NCBI RefSeq assembly: GCF_017741935.1
Contig: NZ_JAGHMH010000003.1
Coordinates: 62,001 to 126,000 of the forward strand
DNA from: Rhizobium sp. 16-449-1b
GTDB taxonomy: Bacteria; Pseudomonadota; Alphaproteobacteria; Rhizobiales; Rhizobiaceae
Direction: 5' to 3'
Length of the DNA: 64,000 nucleotides
Positions within the stretch are counted from its first letter, which is position 1. Each line of letters begins with the position of its first letter. A program made the position numbers and the translations under genes. Below, one piece after another: positions 17,973-28,024 of this stretch. The notes below the pieces were generated by a model. It saw only the letters and a program-made list of their open reading frames with translations, ran no database searches and was not told the origin of the DNA.

Positions 17973-18418
17973 AAAGCACGCTTCGTATCTCGCTAAAAGC
18001 CGGGGAAAAGATCTTCATCAACGGTGCGGTTTTGCGCGTCGATCGCAAGGTCGCGCTGGAATTCCTGAATGATGTAACGTTCCTTCTGGAAAACCACGTT
18101 CTCCAGCCGGAAGACGCGACAACGCCTCTGCGCCAGCTCTACTTCATCGCGCAGATGATCCTGATCAACCCAGAGGGCAAGGATCAGTCGACGGCGATGT
18201 TCCGCAAGTCGGTGACGATGCTTCTGACCTGCTTCAAGAACGAGGAAGTTCTGGCCGAGCTGAAGCGCATCGACGGTCTGGTTTCGACCGGCCGCGCCTT
18301 CGACGCTCTCAAGGCCATCCGCGGTCTCTACGTTATCGAGGACAACATTCTGAACAACCAGGAAATGCACCCTGCAATGGTTGAGCAGATTCGCAAGGAG
18401 ATCGCACCATGGCGGTAG
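17969..18418 (+). CDS. flbT: Flagellin post-transcriptional repressor FlbT
   Basis: 149 residues. Family features: [20 protein letters not shown] and [20 protein letters not shown], then [20 protein letters not shown]. In Caulobacter FlbT associates with the 5' leader of flagellin mRNA and promotes its decay until the hook is complete. The four flagellin genes here share a leader hairpin, which is a plausible target (inference). Overlaps flgD by 10 bases. Confidence 0.93.
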   Translation: MKSTLRISLKAGEKIFINGAVLRVDRKVALEFLNDVTFLLENHVLQPEDATTPLRQLYFIAQMILINPEGKDQSTAMFRKSVTMLLTCFKNEEVLAELKRIDGLVSTGRAFDALKAIRGLYVIEDNILNNQEMHPAMVEQIRKEIAPWR

Positions 18419-18849
18419 GCGCAACCGGTTCCGCGACAACGACGCAGAACACCTCATCGACGACGTCGACCGCTCAGCAGAAGGCGACGCTCAACTACGA
18501 CAACTTCCTGCAGCTCCTCATCGCCCAGATGAAGAACCAGGACCCGACGGAACCCGTCGATGCCAGCCAGCAGATGGCGCAGCTCGCCAGCTTCTCGCAG
18601 GTCGAGCAGACGATTCAGACCAACACCAAGCTGGACACGCTTCTGGCAAGCTCGAGCCTGACGCAGGCCAGCAGCTACGTGGGCAAGTACATGACCAGCG
18701 CCGATGGCTCCGTCGCCGGCACCGTCGATTCTGTAAAAGTGTATTCCGACGGAATTATCGCGACGACCACCGATGGGAAGAGTATTCTTGTCCAGGCGGG
18801 AATCACTGTCGCCGATAAGGCACCGGCTTCGACCACGACCGGTAGCTGA
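18409..18849 (+). CDS. flgD: Flagellar hook-cap assembly protein FlgD
   Basis: 146 residues. Contains the FlgD N-terminal signature [20 protein letters not shown] followed by [20 protein letters not shown] and a short C-terminal beta part ([20 protein letters not shown]). It caps the growing hook and is shed later. Shorter than enteric FlgD (about 230) because the C-terminal Tudor/FN3 region is reduced, as is usual in rhizobia. Starts inside the end of flbT. Confidence 0.93.
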   Translation: MAVGATGSATTTQNTSSTTSTAQQKATLNYDNFLQLLIAQMKNQDPTEPVDASQQMAQLASFSQVEQTIQTNTKLDTLLASSSLTQASSYVGKYMTSADGSVAGTVDSVKVYSDGIIATTTDGKSILVQAGITVADKAPASTTTGS

Positions 18850-18918
18850 TCGACAAGAAACTGAACGACGGTCCGGCCGGGTTGCGGACGGACCGAAAGG
18901 CGATATGAGGTTGCCTGG

Positions 18919-19185
18919 ATGAATGAAGCTGACGCACTCGATCTGTTCCAGGCGGCGATCTGGACGGTTCTCGTTTCCGCCGGGCCGGCCGTTGCCGCGG
19001 CGATGATCGTCGGTCTCGTCATCGCGCTGTTCCAGGCGCTGACCCAGGTCCAGGAAGCAACGCTCACCTTCGTCCCGAAGATCGTCGCGGTTCTGGTAAC
19101 GATCGGCATTTCCGCTCCCTTCGTCGGCTCGCAGATCTCGATCTTCACCAATCTCGTCTTCTCGCGCATCCAATCCGGCTTCTGA
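18919..19185 (+). CDS. fliQ: Flagellar export gate protein FliQ
   Basis: 88 residues with two membrane helices; subunit of the FliPQR export gate. Features: EADALDLFQAAIWTVLVSAG, then ALFQALTQVQEATLTFVPKI (the conserved Q-QEATLTFVPK block) and a second helix ending in LVFSRIQSGF. Separated from flhA by 87 bases without any clear terminator. Confidence 0.95.
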   Translation: MNEADALDLFQAAIWTVLVSAGPAVAAAMIVGLVIALFQALTQVQEATLTFVPKIVAVLVTIGISAPFVGSQISIFTNLVFSRIQSGF

Positions 19186-19272
19186 GCCACCCTCGCGCAA
19201 GCTTCGCCATTTAACTGTCGATCCGAATTCTGGGCATCATGCCCGTACATCTCATGACGAGACGGAATCGAT

Positions 19273-21360
19273 ATGGCGCAACCACCCGCACTCCCCCTTC
19301 CGAAAGCCGGCCCCAGCCTGCGTGACGTTGGCTTTGCCCTTGGCATTGTCGTCATCATCTGCGTGCTCTTCCTGCCGATCCCGCCGTTCCTCATCGATAT
19401 GGGCCTGGCGTTCTCGATCGCGCTGTCCGTGCTGATCCTGATGGTCGCGTTGTGGATCCAGAAGCCGCTCGAGTTCTCGTCCTTCCCGACCATCCTGCTG
19501 ATCGCCACGATGACGCGCCTGTCGCTGAACATCGCGACGACGCGCGTCATTCTCTCGCACGGCAACGAAGGCCACGATGCGGCGGGCGGCGTCATCGCCG
19601 GCTTCGCGAGCCTCGTGATGTCGGGCGACTTCGTGATCGGTCTGATCGTCTTCCTGATCCTGATCACCATCAACTTCATCGTCATCACCAAGGGCGCCAC
19701 CCGTATCGCGGAAGTCGGCGCCCGCTTCACCCTCGACGCCATCCCCGGCAAGCAGATGTCGATCGACGCTGACCTTTCGGCCGGCATCATCGACGAGCGC
19801 GAGGCGCAGCGCCGCCGTAAGGAACTCGAAGAGGAAAGCTCCTTCTTCGGTGCCATGGACGGTGCGTCCAAGTTCGTGCGCGGCGACGCCATCGCCGGCC
19901 TTCTGATCACCGCCATCAACGTCTTCGGCGGCATCATCATCGGCTACTTCCGCCACGGCATGCCGATCGGCGAAGCGGCCGACGTTTTCGTCAAGCTCTC
20001 CGTCGGCGACGGTCTGGTATCGCAGATGCCGGCCCTCATCATCTCGCTGGCCGCCGGCCTTCTCGTTTCGCGCGGCGGCACCGTCGGTTCGACCGACAAG
20101 GCCGTCGTCGATCAGCTGAGCGGTTATCCCCGTGCGCTGTCGGTCTCCGCCGTGCTGATGATCGTTCTCGGCCTCATGCCCGGCCTGCCGTTCATCCCGT
20201 TCATGTTCCTCGGTGGCGTTCTCGCCTTCGGCGCCTGGTTCATCCCGCGCCAGATCGATGCGGAAAACAAGATCCTGCGCGAGCAGGAAGAAAAGAAGGT
20301 CGTCGAGAACAAGGAACTGGAGAAGGACTCGGTCAAATCAGTGCTGCGCACCTCGGAAATCGAGCTCGCACTCGGCAAGATGGTCTCCTCACGCCTTCTC
20401 GGCGCCCACCAGGAACTCGCATTCCGCGTCGGCAAGATGCGCAAGAAGTTCGCGACCCAGTACGGCTTCGTCGTTCCGGAGATCAAGGTCACCGACGACA
20501 TCGCCATCACCGAGAAGTCCTACCAGATCCGCATCCACGGCACGACGGTCGCCTCCAACGAGCTGCGCGTCGGCGAAGTGCTCGTCGTCACCGGCTCCGG
20601 CCGCAAGCCGCGCGTGCCGGGCGACGAGATCCGCGAACCCGCTTTCGGCATGCCCGCCGTCTCGGTGCTTGAGGCCTTCACGGAAGATCTGAAGCGCGAA
20701 GGCTTCCAGCCGATCGACAACGTCTCCGTCGTCCTGACGCACATGAGCGAAGTCATCCGCAACAACCTGCCGGCGCTTCTCTCCTACAAGGATCTGAAGG
20801 TCCTGATCGATCGTCTCGATCCCGAGTACAAGAAGCTTGCCGACGAGATCTGCTCCTCGCACATGTCCTATTCGGGTCTGCAGGCCGTGCTGAAGCTGCT
20901 GCTTGCCGAGCGCGTCTCGATCCGCAACCTGCATCTCATCCTCGAAGCCGTGGCCGAACTTGCCCCGCATGTGCGCAAGACCGAACAGATCGTCGAACAT
21001 GTTCGCGTGCGCATGGCGCAGCAGCTCTGCGGCGACCTTGCCGATAATGGCGTGCTTCGCGTGCTGCGCCTCGGCAGCAAGTGGGACCTCGCCTTCCACC
21101 AGGCGCTGAAGCGCGACAACAAGGGCGAAGTCGTCGAATTCGACATCGATCCGCGCATGCTCGAGGAGTTCAGCGAGCAGGCGAGCAAAGTTATCCGTGA
21201 ATTCATGGATCGCGGCTTGCCTTTCGCCCTTGTCACCTCGCCGGAAACACGGTCCTATGTGCGCATGATCATCGAACGCCTGTTCGCCACGCTCCCGGTT
21301 CTCTCGCATGTGGAACTGGCAAAGGGCATCGAGATAAAGATTCTAGGCTCTATTTCATGA
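19273..21360 (+). CDS. flhA: Flagellar export protein FlhA
   Basis: 695 residues. The N-terminal half (~1-330) has eight predicted membrane helices with the FHIPEP-family signature region ([60 protein letters not shown]); the C-terminal cytoplasmic domain (~350-695) binds chaperone-substrate complexes and includes [20 protein letters not shown]. FlhA is the ion-driven core of the export gate. Its stop overlaps the fliR start (ATGA). Confidence 0.97.
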   Translation: MAQPPALPLPKAGPSLRDVGFALGIVVIICVLFLPIPPFLIDMGLAFSIALSVLILMVALWIQKPLEFSSFPTILLIATMTRLSLNIATTRVILSHGNEGHDAAGGVIAGFASLVMSGDFVIGLIVFLILITINFIVITKGATRIAEVGARFTLDAIPGKQMSIDADLSAGIIDEREAQRRRKELEEESSFFGAMDGASKFVRGDAIAGLLITAINVFGGIIIGYFRHGMPIGEAADVFVKLSVGDGLVSQMPALIISLAAGLLVSRGGTVGSTDKAVVDQLSGYPRALSVSAVLMIVLGLMPGLPFIPFMFLGGVLAFGAWFIPRQIDAENKILREQEEKKVVENKELEKDSVKSVLRTSEIELALGKMVSSRLLGAHQELAFRVGKMRKKFATQYGFVVPEIKVTDDIAITEKSYQIRIHGTTVASNELRVGEVLVVTGSGRKPRVPGDEIREPAFGMPAVSVLEAFTEDLKREGFQPIDNVSVVLTHMSEVIRNNLPALLSYKDLKVLIDRLDPEYKKLADEICSSHMSYSGLQAVLKLLLAERVSIRNLHLILEAVAELAPHVRKTEQIVEHVRVRMAQQLCGDLADNGVLRVLRLGSKWDLAFHQALKRDNKGEVVEFDIDPRMLEEFSEQASKVIREFMDRGLPFALVTSPETRSYVRMIIERLFATLPVLSHVELAKGIEIKILGSIS

Positions 21361-22109
21361 TAACTGACCCGCAAGGGACCGTGTTGGCACTCTTTCTGAT
21401 CTTCTGCAGGATCGGTGGCTGTGTGCTGACAATGCCGGGTTTTTCCTCGGCGCGTATCCCTTCGATCTTGCGGGTCTTCATCGCCGGCGCGCTGTCGCTG
21501 GCAATCATGCCGGTGCTCTGGGACACGGTCTATCCGGCCGTCCGTACCTCGAACGCGACCTATATCGGCTTCATCTTCAGCGAATCGCTGATCGGCGTGA
21601 TGTTCGGCATGCTGGCCCGCCTCTATACGCTGGGCCTCCAGTTCGCCGCCAACATCGCCGCCATGATGATCGGCTATACCCAGCCGAGCGCCGCCGATAT
21701 CTTCGAAGAAGGCCAGGAAAGCGCCATCGCGGGCTTCATCATTTTCGCCGGCATGATGATTCTCTTCATGATGGACTTCCATCACATCGTCTTCAGGGCC
21801 CTGATCGATTCCTACACATCGATGCCGTTCGGCGGCGCCATGCAGATGCGCGCCACGCTGATCTCGTTCGCCGACACGCTGTCGACGACGACATTCATCA
21901 TGCTCCGCCTCGCAAGCCCGTTCCTGATCTACGGCTTGCTTTTCAACGTCGCGATCGGCTTCATCAACAAGCTGGCGCCGCAGATCCCTGTTTACTTCAT
22001 CTCCACGCCTTATCTGCTGTTCGGCGGCCTCTTCCTGTTCTATTTCGCCGTCGCGGCGATGATCAGCCAGTTCGGCCAGTCGTTCACCAGCGTGTTTATC
22101 GGGCAGTAG
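21357..22109 (+). CDS. fliR: Flagellar export gate protein FliR
   Basis: 250 residues with about six hydrophobic helices. Features: [20 protein letters not shown] near the N-terminus, [20 protein letters not shown], and a late helix pair around [20 protein letters not shown]. Completes the FliPQR gate. Four-base overlap with flhA; the next ORF begins 4 bases after its stop. Confidence 0.95.
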   Translation: MITDPQGTVLALFLIFCRIGGCVLTMPGFSSARIPSILRVFIAGALSLAIMPVLWDTVYPAVRTSNATYIGFIFSESLIGVMFGMLARLYTLGLQFAANIAAMMIGYTQPSAADIFEEGQESAIAGFIIFAGMMILFMMDFHHIVFRALIDSYTSMPFGGAMQMRATLISFADTLSTTTFIMLRLASPFLIYGLLFNVAIGFINKLAPQIPVYFISTPYLLFGGLFLFYFAVAAMISQFGQSFTSVFIGQ

Positions 22110-22113
22110 GCGG

Positions 22114-22527
22114 ATGGCTGAAAAGACGCGCTCGGACAAGCTCAAACGCCTCGTCGCCGTCCAGCGGCATCTCGAACAGATGGCGGAATTCGATCTCGCC
22201 GAAACCACGCGCCAGCGCGCCGAAGTCAGCGAAGAGATGGACAGCGTGATCCATGCGCTGGGCTCTATGGATCCGGTGCATCACGCCTTCTCGCAGGGCT
22301 ATGCTGATCGTTTCAACCGGCTTGGCATCAAGGACAAGCAGCTGAACGGCATGCAGGAAGTTCACCAGATGCGCGTTCAGCAGGAGCGCGCCAAGGGTGA
22401 CCGGCTGGAAGACGGCATGCGCGAAGCGCTCGAAGACGAGCGCCGCGAGGCCGATGACAACGCGGTCTATGATATCATCGATCAAAAATACGGTACGCCA
22501 GCCTCCAGCAAGCTTCAAAACTCATAA
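22114..22527 (+). CDS. FliJ-like coiled-coil flagellar protein (hypothetical)
   Basis: 137-residue charged protein, nearly all predicted helix (KLKRLVAVQRHLEQMAEFDL, QRAEVSEEMDSVIHALGSMD, VHQMRVQQERAKGDRLEDGM). Length, charge and two long antiparallel helices fit FliJ, the ATPase stalk protein of flagellar export, and no other fliJ appears in this window. Sequence similarity to FliJ is too weak for me to be certain. Translationally linked to fliR. Confidence 0.7.
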   Translation: MAEKTRSDKLKRLVAVQRHLEQMAEFDLAETTRQRAEVSEEMDSVIHALGSMDPVHHAFSQGYADRFNRLGIKDKQLNGMQEVHQMRVQQERAKGDRLEDGMREALEDERREADDNAVYDIIDQKYGTPASSKLQNS

Positions 22528-22559
22528 TCCCCTCGATCTGAAATCAAGAGGATTATGAC

Positions 22560-23126
22560 GTGGCGATTTCACCCCCGAGTGATCTGGTGCTGGATGTTGT
22601 CAAGGCGGCCGACCCCATGGAGGTTCAGGCCGCTCAGGAAAAACTGAAGGCAAACCAGGCTGCATTCGCGGCCAATAGCCTTGCCGAAGCAGGCAAGGGC
22701 TTCACCTCGGCGGTGGACATTCTCGACCGCGCCTCCAACAAGGCGGGCCTCAGCGACGTCCAGAATCGCACCGGCAAGACAGAAGAAGTTCCCGAGACCT
22801 ATCGCAAGTTCGAAGCGATGGTGCTGCAGAACTTCATCAAGAACATGCTGCCCAACGAGAGCGAAGACGTCTACGGCAAGGGCGCCACGGGCGATATCTG
22901 GAAGGGCATGATGGCCGAACAGCTCGGCAACACCATCGCCAAGGGCGATGGCATCGGCGTTGCCAAGCAGCTCTATCACGATGCCTTGAAGAAACAGGAA
23001 GGTAGGGTCGTCAACGCCTCTACCGACCAGGATGACCGCAATGCCGCGGTCAGCATGATCAATGAAATTCAGCGCCAGACATTTGGCGTGACATCGACGG
23101 ACAACAAGTCCGCAAACGACGCCTAA
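22560..23126 (+). CDS. Rod-binding protein, FlgJ N-terminal type
   Basis: 188 residues, GTG start with AAGAGGAT upstream. Residues ~80-135 hold the rod-binding domain: YRKFEAMVLQNFIKNMLPNE, then SEDVYGKGATGDIWKGMMAE and QLGNTIAKGDGIGVAKQLY. This is the rod-capping part of FlgJ; there is no C-terminal muramidase, whose job is probably done by the transglycosylase at 12024. The N-terminal 70 residues are Ala/Lys-rich and probably flexible. Confidence 0.85.
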   Translation: MAISPPSDLVLDVVKAADPMEVQAAQEKLKANQAAFAANSLAEAGKGFTSAVDILDRASNKAGLSDVQNRTGKTEEVPETYRKFEAMVLQNFIKNMLPNESEDVYGKGATGDIWKGMMAEQLGNTIAKGDGIGVAKQLYHDALKKQEGRVVNASTDQDDRNAAVSMINEIQRQTFGVTSTDNKSANDA

Positions 23127-23143
23127 GGGAATCGAGGAGAACA

Positions 23144-23509
23144 ATGGAAATAATCTCGAACGAATACCGTATCAAATCGGTTCTTGGACGCCTGGAAATG
23201 ATCATCGACAACGAGAACACGCGTATCGGCAGCGATCCGCAGTTCGATCTCAAGGTGTCGAATGCCCACAAGAGCCGCTGCCTTTATGAACTGTCGATGC
23301 TCTTCAGCGATACGGACCCCAAGGAACTCGCCGCCTCGCATCTCGAGCAGCTGCATGGCCTGAAGGAAAAGCTGGCGCTCAACGCCCGTCGCGTCGAGGC
23401 TCATCTCGAAGCAGTGCGTACGGTTGCCGATCTCCTGAAGAACGCGGTTCAGGATGCGGATGCCGACGGCACCTACTCCCAGGAACAGTTCCTGGCGCGT
23501 GAACACTGA
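23144..23509 (+). CDS. FlgN-like export chaperone (probable)
   Basis: 121-residue helical protein. The late helix RRVEAHLEAVRTVADLLKNA followed by DADGTYSQ matches the general FlgN pattern (a helix that keeps FlgK/FlgL soluble, then G-T/Y-S/G). The N-terminal part (YRIKSVLGRLEMIIDNENTR) is also FlgN-like. Start preceded by GAGGAGAAC. The stop overlaps the next start by one base. Probable chaperone for FlgK and FlgL; family placement is inference from pattern and context. Confidence 0.65.
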   Translation: MEIISNEYRIKSVLGRLEMIIDNENTRIGSDPQFDLKVSNAHKSRCLYELSMLFSDTDPKELAASHLEQLHGLKEKLALNARRVEAHLEAVRTVADLLKNAVQDADADGTYSQEQFLAREH

Positions 23510-24042
23510 TGGTTAAACTCGTTCTTACAGGCGTCTGGGTCTGCGTGATCACGCTGGCGGCGGTCTATATGTCGGTGCATCTGGCAACCGCGCCGGCGCC
23601 CGCGCCCGATCAGTCGAAGCAGAGCCTTGTCGAGCTTGTGAAGGGCGAGTCCATCACCATCCCTGTTGTCCACGAGGGCGCGGTCAGCGGCTACTTCCTC
23701 GGCAAGATATCCTTCATGGTCAACAAGGAAATGCTCAAGGGCGCGACCCTGCCGCTCACCGAGATGACCACCGACGAACTCTTCTCGCTGCTTGTCGGCA
23801 ACAAGATGGTCGATATATCGAACATGAAGGCATTCGATCCGATTGCCTTCCGCGACATGATCAAGAAAGATCTCAACACGCATCTGGGCGGCGAATATAT
23901 CGACCAGGTGCTGCTGGAGCAGCTTGATTATCTCTCAAAGGAAGAGGTCGCCGCCAACGCCTCCGGCCAGCCGAAGAAAACCGGCAAGCCTGTCAATGTC
24001 GTGCCGCCAGAGCCCGTCAAGGACCCAGCCGCCGGCGGTTGA
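23509..24042 (+). CDS. FliL-like single-pass membrane protein (probable)
   Basis: 177 residues: one N-terminal membrane helix (~3-24, LVLTGVWVCVITLAAVYMSV), a short Pro/Ala linker, a periplasmic domain and a Lys/Pro-rich tail. The middle resembles FliL in layout: GYFLGKISFMVNKEMLKGAT, then FDPIAFRDMIKKDLNTHLGG and IDQVLLEQLDYLSKEEV, compared with the FliL order of beta strand, helix, RD-I-K-LN-L--G and a final strand. Last gene of the flagellar run; followed by ~250 bases without a gene. Could be an extra stator-associated protein; unproven. Confidence 0.65.
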   Translation: MVKLVLTGVWVCVITLAAVYMSVHLATAPAPAPDQSKQSLVELVKGESITIPVVHEGAVSGYFLGKISFMVNKEMLKGATLPLTEMTTDELFSLLVGNKMVDISNMKAFDPIAFRDMIKKDLNTHLGGEYIDQVLLEQLDYLSKEEVAANASGQPKKTGKPVNVVPPEPVKDPAAGG

Positions 24043-24291
24043 CGCCCGCTTATCGTCGCGGTGGCCTCATCACCGCGACCAGCCATCCGCGATGGTTAAC
24101 AAATCCCTGATATCGCTACGCAAAGTCGACGGGTTTTCCTAAAGGTTGTTTGAGGGAGCCCTGTTATACCGTCCCGTGATGGGCCGACATGCGCGCCGCA
24201 TTCCAGATTTGGAAGCCGGCGCCTGATCCCAGGCAGACCTCAGTGTTACCGGGATCTCCGAGCCATGAAGCATTATCGTCAGGAAGCGGGA
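24043..24291. other. Intergenic region before the glycosyltransferase gene
   Basis: 249 bases with no credible ORF. A GGTTAAC block occurs at about 24093 and a possible ribosome-binding site (AGGAAGCGGG) immediately before 24292. I could not place a promoter with confidence. Confidence 0.5.
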
Positions 24292-25104
24292 ATGAATCTG
24301 ATCGCGAATTTCGCGGTCCTCGCCTCTCGTCGCGCCATTTTCGATCTGCCTGTCTGCGATCTCGGCTGGGATGACGCGCTCGTCTTCATCAACGAGCTCC
24401 TGTCCATGCCCGTCGGCCAGACGTCGATCTCCTTCGTCAACGCGCACAACATGCTCCTGGCGCTGCGCGACGAAGAGTATCGCGACATCCTCTCGCAGAA
24501 CCTCGTCCTGCCCGATGGCATTGGCCTCAACATCGCCTCGCAGATCGCGCACGGGTCGCCTTTCCCGGCCAATCTGAACGGCACCGATTTCGTGCCCGCC
24601 CTGCTGACCTTCATGGAGCAGCCACGCCGCATCGGCCTGATCGGCGGAACCCGTGCCGTGGTCGAGCGCGCGGCATCCAATTTCCGCAGGCATGCGCCCT
24701 GGCATGAATTCGTCGTCATCTCCGATGGCTTCTTCGACAAGAACGATCCGTCCGCCGTCGTCGCCGAGATCGCGGCGCAGGATCTCGACATCATCATCGT
24801 CGGCATGGGCACGCCCTTGCAGGAGAAATGGGCGCACAAGCACATTCGCGCCGATCACGCGCGCCTGGTGCTGACCGTCGGCGCTCTCTTCGATTTCGTC
24901 TCCGGCTCGGTGCCGCGCGCGCCCAAGCTGGTGCGTTCGATGCGCCTGGAATGGGCCTACAGGCTCGTCCAGGAACCCGGCCGTCTCTGGCGCCGCTATG
25001 CACTGGGCATCCCGGTCTTTCTCTATCACGTCGCCAAGTACCGGTTCAGCCGCCGCAAGGTGATCATGAAGCGCTCGGAAATGGGCGATACACGTCGAGA
25101 TTGA
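24292..25104 (+). CDS. WecG/TagA/CpsF family glycosyltransferase
   Basis: 270 residues (an in-frame ATG 27 bases upstream is possible, but AGGAAGCGGG favours 24292). Family blocks: TSISFVNAHNMLLALRDEEY, LVLPDGIGLNIASQIAHGSP, NGTDFVPALL, GLIGGTRAVVERAASNF, IIIVGMGTPLQEKWAHKHI and VGALFDFVSGSVPRAPKLVR, then RLEWAYRLVQEPGRLWRRY. These enzymes (GT26) add N-acetylmannosamine-type sugars to a lipid-linked intermediate in surface polysaccharide synthesis. The partner gene is the Wzz-like gene that follows; no polymerase or flippase is in the window. The exact sugar is unknown. Confidence 0.9.
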   Translation: MNLIANFAVLASRRAIFDLPVCDLGWDDALVFINELLSMPVGQTSISFVNAHNMLLALRDEEYRDILSQNLVLPDGIGLNIASQIAHGSPFPANLNGTDFVPALLTFMEQPRRIGLIGGTRAVVERAASNFRRHAPWHEFVVISDGFFDKNDPSAVVAEIAAQDLDIIIVGMGTPLQEKWAHKHIRADHARLVLTVGALFDFVSGSVPRAPKLVRSMRLEWAYRLVQEPGRLWRRYALGIPVFLYHVAKYRFSRRKVIMKRSEMGDTRRD

Positions 25105-25199
25105 GCGAAAATTAACCTTTTGTTTGCCAAGCCTGTTTAGACTCGATTAACCACACGCGACTGCGATGGGTTCGATCGTTCCATGCACGAGACTTGGTG

Positions 25200-26999
25200 A
25201 TGCGCGAAAATCATTCGAGACGTCCCACCCATTCATGGCCATCCCAGCCGAAGGATGAAGCCGGCTCGAACGGCTTCGCCCCTGGCCAATATCAGGATGC
25301 GTTGGCCGTCCCAGAAGCAGAGCTGCTGCGGGTCATAGAACGGGCTCTCCAGGCGCAGCGATTGCCGGAACTTGAGCAACCCGCGCCGCAAGACACCACC
25401 GCGCCACTCGTCAGCCGCATCGAAACCATCCTCGGCAAAAGGCTAGAGGCCGCCAACGATGCCGCCACGGCGCCAAATCCGCCCATCGATGATGCCGCCC
25501 CCAGCACCGCCGCCGTCATGGACGAGGCAGCGATGGACGACCTGATCGACGATCTGGCCGCACAGGAATTCCACGTCGAATCCATCACCCACGCAGCCGT
25601 CGAGCATCAAGCGCCGGCATCCCCGCGCAGCGGCCGCTCGCTGATCGCAGCCGGCGCACTGTGCGCATTGGGCGCGCTTGGCGGAACGCTTATCCCAAGC
25701 GAGCCATCCGGCTTTCGGGCGCAGAGTCTGCTTGGCGTCGAAGGTCCCGCCAAGGACCATCAGGCAGTGGTCAGCGCCACCCACGATGCACTGATCTCGC
25801 AGAAAACCATCGCCATGGCCGTCGCCAAATTGCAGCTCGACCGCGACGCCGAATTTGCCGGCGCCAGCGGCAGTGCGTTCAATGTCGCAGTCGATCTCCT
25901 CTCCGCAAGCGGTGCCGCCGCCGATCCGGTCTCGCGCGCCGAAGCGTCTCTCGCCGCCGCCATTCGCGCATCTGCCGATCCGAAATCGGGAACGATCGGC
26001 TTCAGCGTCACGACAGCAAGTGCGGCAAAATCCGCGCGCATCGCATCCTATCTCGTCTCGACCGTCGCGCATCCGGTGTCGGCGGCGAGCGCCAACGACG
26101 GCGCGGTGAAGAAGGCGAGTGCGGTGGCAGACGCCGATCTTGAGGCGTTCACCAAGCAGAACGGCGAAGGCAATGTCGAGGTCGCAACCAGGCTGCAGCA
26201 GCAGCTTGTGCAGGCCAACGAAAGCTTGAAGGACGCGCAGCAGAAGGTCGTGGCTGCGAAGACGCGCGCCGACCTGCTGAAGACCGCGACAGCTGACGAC
26301 GCGCTGACAGGTGCGCTTGCCGCAGACATCACCTCACCGGCGCTGGACGACCGCCGCGGCCGCTATGCCGTTGCCAAATCGACGCTCGCGCAGCTTGCCG
26401 CCAGCCTCGGCCCCCGGCACCCGCGCCTGATTGCCCAGCAGGCCGAAGTCGATGGCCTGCGCGCCAGCATCGGCCAGGAACTCGGCAGGCTGTCCCGCGA
26501 CGCCGCCGACGAAGTCAAATCAACGGTCGCCGCCGTCAGGCAGCTTGGCGACCAACGCAACACGCTGATCGCGCAAAGCCGCGACACCGGCGTCGATCTC
26601 GCCAAGTTGACGGAACTGCGCGAGAAATCCGCGGTCGCGCGCCAGCGTCTCGAAGATGAGCTGAGCACCGGCGCGATCGGCACGGATGGCACGCATGTGC
26701 AGGTCATCAAGGCGCCCGTGGTCACGGCCATCGAACCGGGCCGCAGTCCGTGGCTGGCCCCAGCACTCGGCGCGCTCGCCGGTCTTGCCTTCGGTCTTGC
26801 CGGTTTCCGCAGGCGCGTGGATGTGGGCAATGCCGTCGCGCATGTCGAGCCCGTCGCCGAGATCGAGCCGTCGGTCGACATCCCGCTCGCATCCGTGCCG
26901 GAGCCCGTGATCGAGGACGCTACCGACGAGGTCGAACTGCTGCGGGCCGAGATCGCCGCCATGCGCGATCGCCTTCGCTCCTACGCGGCGACGGCCTGA
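25200..26999 (+). CDS. Wzz/ExoP-type polysaccharide chain-length protein without kinase domain
   Basis: 599 residues. A cytoplasmic N-terminal part of ~145 residues (Ala/Pro/Asp-rich, no similarity seen) precedes a membrane helix ([20 protein letters not shown]); then a long periplasmic part with predicted coiled coil (~310-500, including [20 protein letters not shown], a GumC/ExoP feature) and a second membrane helix ([20 protein letters not shown]) with a short cytoplasmic tail. This is the PCP-2a layout, but the Walker-type tyrosine autokinase domain is missing and I see no separate kinase gene nearby. ATG at 25200 chosen over in-frame TTG/GTG just upstream. Probably co-transcribed with the glycosyltransferase. 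Confidence 0.8.
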   Translation: MRENHSRRPTHSWPSQPKDEAGSNGFAPGQYQDALAVPEAELLRVIERALQAQRLPELEQPAPQDTTAPLVSRIETILGKRLEAANDAATAPNPPIDDAAPSTAAVMDEAAMDDLIDDLAAQEFHVESITHAAVEHQAPASPRSGRSLIAAGALCALGALGGTLIPSEPSGFRAQSLLGVEGPAKDHQAVVSATHDALISQKTIAMAVAKLQLDRDAEFAGASGSAFNVAVDLLSASGAAADPVSRAEASLAAAIRASADPKSGTIGFSVTTASAAKSARIASYLVSTVAHPVSAASANDGAVKKASAVADADLEAFTKQNGEGNVEVATRLQQQLVQANESLKDAQQKVVAAKTRADLLKTATADDALTGALAADITSPALDDRRGRYAVAKSTLAQLAASLGPRHPRLIAQQAEVDGLRASIGQELGRLSRDAADEVKSTVAAVRQLGDQRNTLIAQSRDTGVDLAKLTELREKSAVARQRLEDELSTGAIGTDGTHVQVIKAPVVTAIEPGRSPWLAPALGALAGLAFGLAGFRRRVDVGNAVAHVEPVAEIEPSVDIPLASVPEPVIEDATDEVELLRAEIAAMRDRLRSYAATA

Positions 27000-27121
27000 T
27001 TGTCGGTCAACTGCGACATGATTGTTCTTGCATTTCTCGTTTCAGGCAGGATAGGGCGTGGACGGGCAAATTGTGTCTGATGCCGCCGACTAGAATGGCG
27101 GGTAATGGCAGGGAGACGGTC

Positions 27122-28021
27122 TTGGCGACAGTAATCGACGGGAAACAGGTTGCAGCTTCGGTCATCGACACGGTGAAGGCGGCGACCGCGGCATTGGACA
27201 AGCAGAGCGGCGTTCAGGCCGGTCTCGCGGTCATCATCGTCGGCGACGATCCGGCAAGCCACGCCTATGTGGGCTCCAAGAGCAAGATGGCCAAGGAATG
27301 CGGCTTTAAGTCCGTGCAGCACACGCTCCCCGTCGAGACGACGCAGGAAGAACTGGCCGCGCTTGTCGCCTCGCTCAACGCCGATGACACGATCCACGGC
27401 ATCCTCGTGCAGCTGCCGCTACCCAAGCACCTGAATTCCGACCCGATCATCCAGTCGATCCTGCCTGAAAAGGATGTCGATGGCCTTCATGTCGTCAACG
27501 CCGGCAAGCTGGCGGTCGGCGATCTCGAAACCGGCCTCGTTTCCTGCACGCCCGCCGGCGCCATGGTCTTCGTGCGCCGCACCCACGGCGAGGATCTCTC
27601 CGGCCTAAATGCCGTCGTCGTCGGCCGTTCCAATCTGTTCGGCAAGCCGATGGCGCAGCTTCTGCTCAACGCCAACGCCACGGTGACAATCGCGCATTCA
27701 AGAACCAAGGATCTACCGTCCGTTTGCCGCAACGCCGATATCCTGGTTGCCGCCGTCGGTCGTCCCGAGATGGTCAAGGCCGATTGGGTCAAGCGCGGCG
27801 CGACCGTCATCGATGTCGGCATCAACCGCATCGCAGCGCCCGAAAAGGGCGAGGGAAAGACGCGCCTTGTCGGCGATGTCGCATTCGCCGAGGCCGCTGA
27901 AGTCGCGGATGTCATCACGCCTGTTCCGGGTGGCGTCGGTCCGATGACCATCGCCATGCTGATGGCCAACACCGTGATTGCCGCGCATCGCGCCGCCGGC
28001 CAGACACCGCCGAAGTTCTGA
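27122..28021 (+). CDS. folD: Methylenetetrahydrofolate dehydrogenase/cyclohydrolase FolD
   Basis: 299-residue bifunctional enzyme that interconverts methylene-, methenyl- and formyl-tetrahydrofolate using NADP. Motifs: [15 protein letters not shown] (with the catalytic Lys), [42 protein letters not shown], and the C-terminal [12 protein letters not shown]. The start is a TTG at 27122 with AGGGAGA seven bases upstream; an ATG at 27095 in the same frame lacks a ribosome-binding site. The long upstream extension of this frame into the previous gene is not coding. An inverted-repeat element begins 4 bases after the stop. Confidence 0.95.
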   Translation: MATVIDGKQVAASVIDTVKAATAALDKQSGVQAGLAVIIVGDDPASHAYVGSKSKMAKECGFKSVQHTLPVETTQEELAALVASLNADDTIHGILVQLPLPKHLNSDPIIQSILPEKDVDGLHVVNAGKLAVGDLETGLVSCTPAGAMVFVRRTHGEDLSGLNAVVVGRSNLFGKPMAQLLLNANATVTIAHSRTKDLPSVCRNADILVAAVGRPEMVKADWVKRGATVIDVGINRIAAPEKGEGKTRLVGDVAFAEAAEVADVITPVPGGVGPMTIAMLMANTVIAAHRAAGQTPPKF

Positions 28022-28024
28022 TCG

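Noticed and set aside
24121..24175. A promoter (TTGTTT ... TTATAC) before the glycosyltransferase gene
   Set aside because: The spacing is only about 12 bases, too short for a standard promoter.
26750..27121. Long upstream extension of the folD frame
   Set aside because: It overlaps the Wzz-like gene in another frame, is Arg-rich like a shadow, and FolD homologues begin at the position chosen.
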